From: Chitinophagales bacterium
Lineage (GTDB): Bacteria; Bacteroidota; Bacteroidia; Chitinophagales; UBA2359
Assembly: GCA_020631035.1 (NCBI GenBank)
Contig: JAHDIA010000146.1
Coordinates: forward strand, 1 to 10,871
Length of the DNA: 10,871 nt
Direction: 5' to 3'
Positions 5,488 through 10,871 of the stretch are shown here, in pieces (positions within the stretch are counted from its first letter, which is position 1; every line of letters begins with the position of its first letter). The position numbers and the translations under genes are program-made. The notes beneath the pieces are model-generated. The model was given only the letters and a program-made list of their open reading frames with translations. It did no database searches and was not told where the DNA came from.

Positions 5488-6366
5488 ATGGAAGACAGGT
5501 ATGAAAAAATAGATGATTATTTGAACAACCAATTGGAGGGTGTAGAGCGAGAAGCGTTTGAAAAAGAGTTGAAACAAGATAAGGCTTTTGCTAAGGAGCT
5601 AGAGGTTTATAAGCAGATTCGCAATGCAATGGGGACTTCCTTGATTGTGGAGCGTAGTAGTACGGATCTTAAAAAGAGTTTGAATGGTTTGGGAGCAAAG
5701 TATTTTGTGGAGGAGAAAAAGGAAAATAAAATAGTGCCTTTGACTCAGGAAAAATCGAGTAGATCTGGTGGATCTAAATTGGATGAACAGGAGCGTATTG
5801 CGCCAACTGTCAAAACAGAAGATGAATTTCCTCAAAGAAAAACGGTTCCATTATGGAAACGTATTTTGCCTGCTCTTGCAATTGCGGCACTCTTAGCAAT
5901 CGGTGGTTTTTTTGCTTGGAATCAATTGGATACAATAGGACAGCCCAATTATACAGAATTGGCGACTGCTCAATATAGTACACAATATACTACTGGTACT
6001 CGTTCGGGTTCGGCTTCTCAAACATTGAGCCCTGCTTTGGAAAAGGGCGTTCGTTATTATAGAAATAAAGAGTATGCAAAAGCGATTGACTATTTTGAAA
6101 AATTAAAAAACAAAACGGGGCAATCACAAATGTATTTGGCGTCGAGTTACTTTGAGTCGGGTGAGTATGGTTTGGCAATGAACCGTTTTCGTTCGGTGGT
6201 TAGAGCCAAGGATAAAAAGTATAAAGAGGAAGCTGAATGGAAGCAAGCTCTTTCTTATTTGGGATACAATCAAGTAGAAGATGCCAAGAAAATACTTGGA
6301 AATATTAAATCTAATACTAAGCATTTATTTAATCAAAAAGCTACTAAGCTTTTAGAAAACCTTTGA
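5488..6366 (+). CDS. Single-pass membrane protein, anti-sigma-like N-terminus with periplasmic TPR-like domain, 292 aa
   Basis: Residues 4-45 (YEKIDDYLNNQLEGVEREAFEKEL...) match the cytoplasmic start of Bacteroidota anti-sigma-like proteins, 'ID.YL...L...E..AFE..L..D', without the zinc-binding H..C..C residues. A charged linker follows to about residue 122. Residues 124-144 (WKRILPALAIAALLAIGGFF) form one membrane helix with the positive residues on the N-terminal side, placing the C-terminus in the periplasm. Residues 181-290 contain TPR-like helices (ALEKGVRYYRNKEYAKAIDYFEKL; MYLASSYFESGEYGLAMNRF; EAEWKQALSYLGYNQVEDAKKIL). The expected partner would be an ECF sigma factor, but none is present upstream, where repeats and an IS lie instead. 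The gene ends inside the 3' end of the convergent CHAT gene. Its likely role is a membrane scaffold or sensor; the anti-sigma role is inferred. Confidence 0.82.
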   Translation: MEDRYEKIDDYLNNQLEGVEREAFEKELKQDKAFAKELEVYKQIRNAMGTSLIVERSSTDLKKSLNGLGAKYFVEEKKENKIVPLTQEKSSRSGGSKLDEQERIAPTVKTEDEFPQRKTVPLWKRILPALAIAALLAIGGFFAWNQLDTIGQPNYTELATAQYSTQYTTGTRSGSASQTLSPALEKGVRYYRNKEYAKAIDYFEKLKNKTGQSQMYLASSYFESGEYGLAMNRFRSVVRAKDKKYKEEAEWKQALSYLGYNQVEDAKKILGNIKSNTKHLFNQKATKLLENL

Positions 6367-9220
6367 CACACCAAGCACAACCAAACAAACCCAAAAATGC
6401 GAGGCCTGCCACAAAGTACCATTTGTTGGCGGGTTTTTTGTTGGGGTAGAGTGCTTGCATATTGCCCATTGGAATGTAGGCTGCCCAGAAGTAAGGATGG
6501 GTATAAGTTGGGTGATCTTCAAAGAATTGTAGTTGGGCATTGTGTAGGGCTTCGTCTTTGCTTTGCCCTTGTTTGAGAAAGGCATAAAAAGACTTCATTA
6601 TTTCTGTGGTGGATTGTGCATTTACTTCCCATAAAGTTGTTACTATGCTTTTGGCTCCTGCATAGGTGAATCCTCTTGCCAAGCTCATTAGTCCTTCGCC
6701 TCTTTGCATTTTGCCAATTCCAGTTTCGCAGGCACTGAGTGTTACCAAGTCGGCATTTAAATTTAAATTGTACAAATCTTTGACAAATAAATTGTCGGAG
6801 GCTTGAGGTGTGCCGTTTTGGGTAAAGGCTATTTGGGAATAATTGGGGTTTTGATCGTTGACTTTTCCGTGAGTGGCAAAGTGCAAAATGCTGTACTTGG
6901 GTGCAAGTGATTTGAAATTGTTTTTGTTGGCATTTTCACCAATGAGTGTTTTGCCTTGCTCCAATGTTGTTAAAATTGTTTTGACCTCTTCTACATTGTA
7001 TAAAAGTGAATCAAATTGATTGAGGGTTTGACTGCTGGAATCTGCTAAATTTGCTGCTACCATATTGCTAAAGCTTGGAGCCAATGCCAATACATTTTGT
7101 TCTGCGAATTTTGTTGCAGTATTGTATTGGTTGTTGTACAGTAAAGAAGCGGAGTGAGCATAGCTGATGTGATGTTTTTTATGTAAATAATCCAGTAAAT
7201 GAAATTTGTTTTTATGCTGTTCTCCACTTTGGGTAAGTAGGCATTCAAATGGAATAAAACCTAGTATCCCATCGGGTATGATGGTGATTTTTTGATTTAG
7301 TTTGTCGGTTATTGGAGCGATGAGTTTTTGGTGTAAGTCGAAAGCTGTTTGACAAAAAGCTTGGGCGTTTTGTTCTGGATTGTTTAGGGTGTTGGGATTG
7401 GCAGAGATATTTTTTACCAATCTGGTGACCCATTCATCCAGTGGGAAATCTTTGGCGATTTTTTCAAAATGGACTTTGTTGGGATTGATGACAAAGATGT
7501 AGATGTTGTGGTCTCCTACGAAATATTCGATTATACTTTGGTTTTTTTGTAGTAAGTTGTTTTGGATGTCTTGGGGAGTAGCGATGGTGTTTTGGTATTT
7601 GAGGGCGTAGTATTTGGGGTACTCCTGTTCGAGTTGGCGAAGGAGGAGGTTGTAGTTTTTTTTCTTTTCATAAAATTTTGAATGGGTTTCTGAGGTCGAT
7701 ATTTGAATCACATTGGATTCATTGGCTATTTCATCCTGAAGTTTGGATAGTTCGTGGGCTAGTTGTGCTTCTTTTTCTAGTAAGCTGTCAGGCAAGCCAG
7801 CCTTTGTCAATGCTTTAGATTTTTGTAGAGCTTCAAACAAGATCGTAGCTTTGCTTTTCTCCATTATTTGAAATGCGTTAGATTGCTTGCTTTGACCATT
7901 GTAATAGGCTGCTTCAAGAGCTAGTTCATAAACATTGTAATTGTTCCCAATTAAATGCAATTTGTCTTCATTGCTTCCTAAGCCAATTTTGATGGCTTCT
8001 ATTTGTTGAATACTTTGATTGGTCAATGCCCAGGCTTGTTTTTGATAAGTAGGATTGTTGTTTGATTTAGCTAACTCTAATAATGCTTGAGATTTTAGTC
8101 CAATAGATTTAATTAAAATTTGTTGGTGGTCAATACTTGAAATGACATTCTTTAAAGAATCTTGATTGCTTGAATTTAAATAAAGGGCATTCAAAGCATC
8201 ATCAGCACATTTTAGGGTTTTTTTCCAGTTTTTTTCAGTGCGTTCTACATTCCCCAGTAAATTATAAATTTGGGAGACTTTGTAGTGTTTATTGCCATAT
8301 ATTTTTTGGTTAAGCTCAAGTGCTTTTTGGTAGTATGCTTTGGCTTTTGAAAGGTCGTTTTGATCTTCGTAGATATTGCCGTATTGCAAGTAAATTTCGC
8401 CAAAATGTGGAGAATCTTTAGGCGTTAAGTTTTCTACTTCTTTCATTTTATATAAAGCCGAATCTACTTTTCCTTCGTTGCTTAAACAGTCAGCTTGTGC
8501 CATTAAAATATGCAAGTGAGTATAAAAAATATCCCCATTGCTCCGTCTAGGTGATGAAAAAGATTCTGCTAAATTATAGAATTTTAAAGCTTGTTTGGGG
8601 CGATTCATTTTTTTGTGAGCGTCGCCTAGGTGTTTGTAGGTGAGGGGGGATTTAGCGAATCTTTCTCCTAAGTGATTTCGAGCAATTTTAAGATTTTCGT
8701 TATAGTAAGATATAGCCGATTCATAGTCGCCGAGTTCTCTAGCAATTACTCCCAGAAAATAGGTGTTGCCAAACATCACAAAATGATGAGCGGTATCTTT
8801 GCCTTCAATGCTTCTTAAATCTTCTTGAAAATTGTCAAAACTTTTTCGTGCTTTAACTAAATTTCCTTTTTCGTATTCAACTCCATAAATCCTTTGTTGG
8901 GTGTTGTACCAAAAAGTATCCCAGCTATCGCCAATTTTGTTTTTGTATTTGCTTAAAAATTCTTTGTTATCTAGCAGTAAATCTTTGTAATCTGTTAGCG
9001 ATATTGCTTGCTTGGCATAGGTGAGTTTAAAGTATTTGATGGCTGCTATGTTACTCCAATTTTCTTTTTGTTCCTCTACAATTTGTAGTGAGTCTACGAG
9101 GGTAGCTATACAATTAAAATTACTATTGGTTCTACATTCTTGGGTCAGCTCATAAAGTATGTCGTCAAATTTATTATTTGTATTCTGTCCATTAAAATTT
9201 AAACAGGCAAAAAAAAACAA
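6344..9220 (-). CDS. TPR-CHAT caspase-like protein, exported and membrane-anchored; start disrupted at an A9/T9 tract
   Basis: Residue numbers count from the TTG at 9220 (958 aa). Residues 150-345 hold TPR-type helices (GNTYFLGVIARELGDYESAISYYNENLKIA; YLQYGNIYEDQNDLSKAKAYYQKALELN; IYNLLGNVERTEKNWKKTLKCADDAL). Residues 480-540 are coiled-coil-like. About 640-925 is a CHAT peptidase domain of the caspase/separase clan, with catalytic H784 in HFATHG and C831 in SACETG, followed by GEGLMSLARGF.YAGAKSIV.TLWEV. Residues 934-951 are a C-terminal membrane helix after KKPANK. This frame has no ATG; the best start is the ATG at 9238-9240, one base out of frame. With 10 instead of 9 A's (9209-9217) the N-terminus becomes MKNLLFICFFFACLNFNGQ, a normal signal peptide, giving about 965 aa. 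The protease would then act in the periplasm. Its substrate is unknown; the convergent membrane TPR protein is a candidate partner. Confidence 0.9.
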   Translation of the reverse strand: MFFFACLNFNGQNTNNKFDDILYELTQECRTNSNFNCIATLVDSLQIVEEQKENWSNIAAIKYFKLTYAKQAISLTDYKDLLLDNKEFLSKYKNKIGDSWDTFWYNTQQRIYGVEYEKGNLVKARKSFDNFQEDLRSIEGKDTAHHFVMFGNTYFLGVIARELGDYESAISYYNENLKIARNHLGERFAKSPLTYKHLGDAHKKMNRPKQALKFYNLAESFSSPRRSNGDIFYTHLHILMAQADCLSNEGKVDSALYKMKEVENLTPKDSPHFGEIYLQYGNIYEDQNDLSKAKAYYQKALELNQKIYGNKHYKVSQIYNLLGNVERTEKNWKKTLKCADDALNALYLNSSNQDSLKNVISSIDHQQILIKSIGLKSQALLELAKSNNNPTYQKQAWALTNQSIQQIEAIKIGLGSNEDKLHLIGNNYNVYELALEAAYYNGQSKQSNAFQIMEKSKATILFEALQKSKALTKAGLPDSLLEKEAQLAHELSKLQDEIANESNVIQISTSETHSKFYEKKKNYNLLLRQLEQEYPKYYALKYQNTIATPQDIQNNLLQKNQSIIEYFVGDHNIYIFVINPNKVHFEKIAKDFPLDEWVTRLVKNISANPNTLNNPEQNAQAFCQTAFDLHQKLIAPITDKLNQKITIIPDGILGFIPFECLLTQSGEQHKNKFHLLDYLHKKHHISYAHSASLLYNNQYNTATKFAEQNVLALAPSFSNMVAANLADSSSQTLNQFDSLLYNVEEVKTILTTLEQGKTLIGENANKNNFKSLAPKYSILHFATHGKVNDQNPNYSQIAFTQNGTPQASDNLFVKDLYNLNLNADLVTLSACETGIGKMQRGEGLMSLARGFTYAGAKSIVTTLWEVNAQSTTEIMKSFYAFLKQGQSKDEALHNAQLQFFEDHPTYTHPYFWAAYIPMGNMQALYPNKKPANKWYFVAGLAFLGLFGCAWCVKGFLKA
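9209..9217 (-). other. A9/T9 homopolymer separating the ATG and signal peptide from the TPR-CHAT frame
   Basis: Nine A's on the plus strand (T9 in the coding direction) lie inside the signal-peptide region. From the ATG at 9240 the frame reads 10 more codons and stops with TAA shortly after the tract. One added base joins it to the long frame. The in-frame path upstream of 9220 reaches a stop (TAA) without passing an ATG. The tract could be a sequencing or assembly error, a phase-variable switch, or a site of transcriptional slippage. Confidence 0.75.
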
Positions 9221-9271
9221 ATAAATAATAAATTTTTCATGATAGGGATTTTATGTGTTGTTTAATTTTTA

Positions 9272-9311
9272 TGGGACGGAACCTTGGTTTTGCAAACCTT
9301 CGGATGTCCCA
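9272..9311. repeat. Nested palindrome at the start of the 9.3-9.6 kb repeat cluster
   Basis: TGGGAC (9272-9277) pairs with GTCCCA (9306-9311), and inside it GGTTT (9286-9290) pairs with AAACC (9294-9298) around TGC. Just after it, CCGAT (9322-9326) and ATCGG (9332-9336) form another small stem. It sits 5' of the TPR-CHAT start and would be transcribed in its leader if the promoter lies farther right. Confidence 0.5.
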
Positions 9312-9480
9312 GCTATCAGTTCCGATTTGTTATCGGGATACGTGCTTCTATCTGGCGTATTGGGCATGCTTTGTCCTGCGTTGGGGCGGTTTTCTGTCCG
9401 CTACATCTTATGCTTCTTTTTGTATTCTGTTCAGACGCACAGCCGTGCGTCTCTATATGCTTTCTGATGCTATCTTGCAT
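9312..9480. repeat. Non-coding palindromic block, probable dispersed repeat, with an 8-bp hairpin at 9433-9452
   Basis: The clearest structure is AGACGCAC (9433-9440), loop AGCC, GTGCGTCT (9445-9452). The block is more GC-rich than its neighbours (CTGCGTTGGGGCGG, CTGTCCGCTAC) and is open in several frames on both strands, but all translations are Cys/Trp/Leu-rich or low-complexity and run through the tandem repeats. I take it as a mosaic of intergenic repeat elements rather than a gene. Confidence 0.45.
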
Positions 9481-9627
9481 TGGGCAGACATATCGGGCTG
9501 CCCCTACGGTTTGTTTATATTGGGCAGAGACATAGGTCTGTTTTCTTTTTGGTTTATATTGGGCAGACACATAGGTCTGTTTTCTTTTTGGTTTATATTG
9601 GGCAGACACATAGGTCTGCCCCTACGG
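9481..9627. repeat. 39-bp tandem repeats carrying a GGGCAGAC / GTCTGCCC palindrome
   Basis: TGGGCAGA recurs at 9481, 9521, 9560 and 9599, giving periods of 40, 39 and 39 bp. The second and third units are almost identical, including GACATAGGTCTG-type or CACATAGGTCTG-type centres followed by a T-rich spacer. The last unit has a complete hairpin: GGGCAGAC (9600-9607), loop ACATAG, GTCTGCCC (9614-9621). The first has GGGCAG (9482-9487) with CTGCCC (9498-9503). First and last units both end CTGCCCCTACGG; the middle ones have lost this part. The array lies in the gap between two minus-strand genes and stops five bases before the lipoprotein stop codon. Confidence 0.85.
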
Positions 9628-9631
9628 TGTT

Positions 9632-10678
9632 TTATGGTTGAATTTTGTAACCATTAATTTCTGGATATTGATTTCTGTCGAATTCATAAATGTATAGCCC
9701 TTCTTTTATTTGGGGTTTTAAATTTAATTTAATGGCTTGTCCATTTTTATTTAGGAAAAAATCATTGTTTAAGGGGCCATCATTTATGATACGTGTGCCT
9801 TCTCCAAGATTGGGTGGCTCCAGTTCAAAACAACACCAGGCTGCAGGGATATTTAGGCAAGGGAAGGGGCAAGGGCAGTCGTGTGGGCATCTAGGTCCTG
9901 CAATTCCCCCAATTCCAATTCGCCCCATTCTGACCCCTGTTGAATCTACAACTTGGCTTTGATCGCTTATTTCCCGAGTTTGAATATCCAATTGGTCAAT
10001 CAATGTTTTAATTGAATCTAGAATGATTGCTTGAGTTTTGGGTTTGTTTGAAAAAAAGATTTTGCTTTCCAAGTTCTCTCTATAATTAGATAAGTTTTTT
10101 TGTAAAGCTTCTTGTTCTTTTTGCAGTGCTTTTAATTTTAATTCAGGAATGATTATGGTATAAGGTGGCTTCTTCTTGCATTTAGTATCTGCGATGTATA
10201 CTTTTCGGCTAACCGTTTCTTTTGTGCCATTTAATACTTTGAGTGTTCCAGTTTGACCTTTGTAACGTGAAGGTATGCTTATTATAAATTTATTACCACT
10301 TTTTGTTACATTTATGTTTGTACCACCAATGGTGAATTCGACTCTTCTTGTTTCTTGTGTATCATTGATGATAAAATTATCATAGTTGATAGACATTGGA
10401 CAACAATTGGGAACATAAGTGGAAGAGTCACTTCTACTCACTAAAATATTATTAGAAAAGAGATTGATACTCTGTGCATCACTACAAGGAAAGGGACAAG
10501 GGTGATTGGTTCTTCTGCCTGTTCCATTGTTTTCCATATAATCAATCGAGAATTCAACAGGACAGTCAATGGTAGTTGGCACTGTATTGTTCAATTGATT
10601 GCAGGAATCAGAACATGCCATAAAGGTGAGCAATATTATGGCTAGGATGCCATAATAGTAGTTTGTAATGTGTTGCAT
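9632..10678 (-). CDS. Cysteine-rich lipoprotein with two CPFPC...CC modules, 348 aa, unknown function
   Basis: Residues 1-22 (MQHITNYYYG ILAIILLTFMAC) form a lipoprotein signal with C22 as the likely lipidated cysteine, followed by SDS; this supports the ATG at 10678. Fourteen cysteines are present. Module 1 has C39, then HPCPFPC (C61, C65) and C92-C93. Module 2 has CPHDCPCPFPC (C264, C268, C270, C274) and C282-C283. Between them lie a beta-rich segment (about 112-165, RVEFTIGGTNINV...GTLKVLNGTKETV) and a predicted coiled coil (about 178-242, ELKLKALQKEQEALQKNL...). The C-terminus (KEGLYIYEFDRNQYPEINGYKI) is beta-like. It is probably anchored to a membrane outside the cytoplasm, where the cysteines would be oxidised or bind metal. 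I do not recognise the family. It is upstream of the TPR-CHAT gene on the same strand, but a 410-bp repeat-filled gap argues against simple cotranscription. Confidence 0.85.
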   Translation of the reverse strand: MQHITNYYYGILAIILLTFMACSDSCNQLNNTVPTTIDCPVEFSIDYMENNGTGRRTNHPCPFPCSDAQSINLFSNNILVSRSDSSTYVPNCCPMSINYDNFIINDTQETRRVEFTIGGTNINVTKSGNKFIISIPSRYKGQTGTLKVLNGTKETVSRKVYIADTKCKKKPPYTIIIPELKLKALQKEQEALQKNLSNYRENLESKIFFSNKPKTQAIILDSIKTLIDQLDIQTREISDQSQVVDSTGVRMGRIGIGGIAGPRCPHDCPCPFPCLNIPAAWCCFELEPPNLGEGTRIINDGPLNNDFFLNKNGQAIKLNLKPQIKEGLYIYEFDRNQYPEINGYKIQP

Positions 10679-10724
10679 AATGCATGGTTTGGTGTTAGTA
10701 TTTTAAATATACGAAAAAAAATAA

Positions 10725-10754
10725 TAAAAAAATGGGCATTTGCCCATTTTTTTA
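10725..10754. terminator. Symmetric (bidirectional) intrinsic terminator upstream of the lipoprotein gene
   Basis: TAAAAAAATGGGC (10725-10737) pairs perfectly with GCCCATTTTTTTA (10742-10754) around ATTT. The GC core is flanked by A7 on one side and T7 on the other, so U-tracts exist in both directions. On the minus strand a further T-rich run (10712-10724) follows. It most likely ends a minus-strand transcript entering from the right, insulating the lipoprotein promoter, which must lie in 10679-10724. Confidence 0.8.
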
Positions 10755-10871
10755 TTGAGTTAGTTTATTGTTATGCCTCTCCATTGCTACTTATGAAAGT
10801 AGCTACTCTGGCTATTTTAGAGCATGTTAGGAATTATCATTCAGCACTCAAAAGTTGTCTTTTTGAACCTG
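10755..10871. other. Right-hand end, no supported gene
   Basis: The only local structure seen is a hairpin GCTACTT (10786-10792), loop ATGA, AAGTAGC (10797-10803). A plus frame from ATG 10793 (MKVATLAILEHV...) is open to the window edge for 26 codons, and a minus frame ending at a TGA near 10829 gives only about ten residues. Neither can be judged without sequence beyond the window. Confidence 0.4.

Noticed and set aside
9253..9657. Plus-strand frame of 134 codons (and overlapping frames on both strands) in the 9.25-9.65 kb gap
   Set aside because: The translations run straight through palindromes and 39-bp tandem repeats, giving repeated FSFWFILGR-type strings. Several frames are open on both strands at once, and no start signal or domain is visible.
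10793..10871. Possible new plus-strand gene starting MKVATLAILEHV
   Set aside because: Only 26 codons are visible, the ATG is in the loop of a small hairpin, and there is no recognisable motif or upstream signal.

Overview
The window looks like accessory chromosome of a Bacteroidota bacterium, probably of a gliding or filamentous lineage such as Saprospiria or Cytophagia; the lineage below phylum is a guess. The evidence is two neighbouring secreted proteins with type IX secretion (T9SS) tails, one of type B (gliding-motility C-terminal, CHU_C-like) and one of type A (Por_secre_tail-like), a Bacteroidota-style lipoprotein, low GC, and the absence of Shine-Dalgarno sequences in front of every gene except the one inside the insertion sequence.

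Layout, left to right. (1) Positions 1-588 hold the 3' end of a large exported protein with a cadherin-like repeat and a CHU_C tail, closed by a strong intrinsic terminator at 641-680. (2) Positions 589-1251 have no gene. They hold a second hairpin with a T-tract, a GC-rich palindromic block, a 105-nt structured repeat (copy 1) and short 7-bp and 8-bp tandem arrays. (3) Positions 1252-3606 encode a 784-aa T9SS cargo protein. (4) Positions 3607-3912 again have no gene: three palindromes in a row, 8-bp repeats, copy 2 of the 105-nt repeat and 7-bp repeats. (5) Positions 3913-5309 are a complete IS3-family insertion sequence with perfect 25-bp inverted repeats, orfA, orfB and an A AAA AAG slippery site. 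(6) Positions 5310-5431 hold a 12-unit 7-bp array that starts at the exact base after the IS, then an 8-bp array. (7) Positions 5488-6366 encode a one-pass membrane protein with an anti-sigma-like N-terminus and a periplasmic TPR-like region. (8) Positions 6344-9220 (minus) encode a TPR-CHAT caspase-like protein whose 3' end overlaps the previous gene by 23 bp. Its natural ATG and signal peptide are separated from the rest by one base in an A9/T9 tract. (9) Positions 9241-9631 are a non-coding cluster of palindromes and 39-bp tandem repeats. (10) Positions 9632-10678 (minus) encode a cysteine-rich lipoprotein with two CPFPC...CC modules. (11) A symmetric terminator at 10725-10754 lies upstream of it, and the last ~115 bases show no clear gene.

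How the genes relate. The two T9SS cargo genes are separate transcription units with the same export route. The membrane TPR protein and the TPR-CHAT protein form a convergent overlapping pair. By analogy with Bacteroidota loci pairing ECF sigma/anti-sigma genes with TPR-CHAT genes, they may form a signalling or proteolysis unit, but no sigma factor is visible here. The most unusual features are the homopolymer-controlled start of the CHAT gene, the repeated module of structured element plus 7-bp array plus 8-bp array, with an IS sitting exactly at a module boundary, and the duplicated cysteine motif of the lipoprotein.
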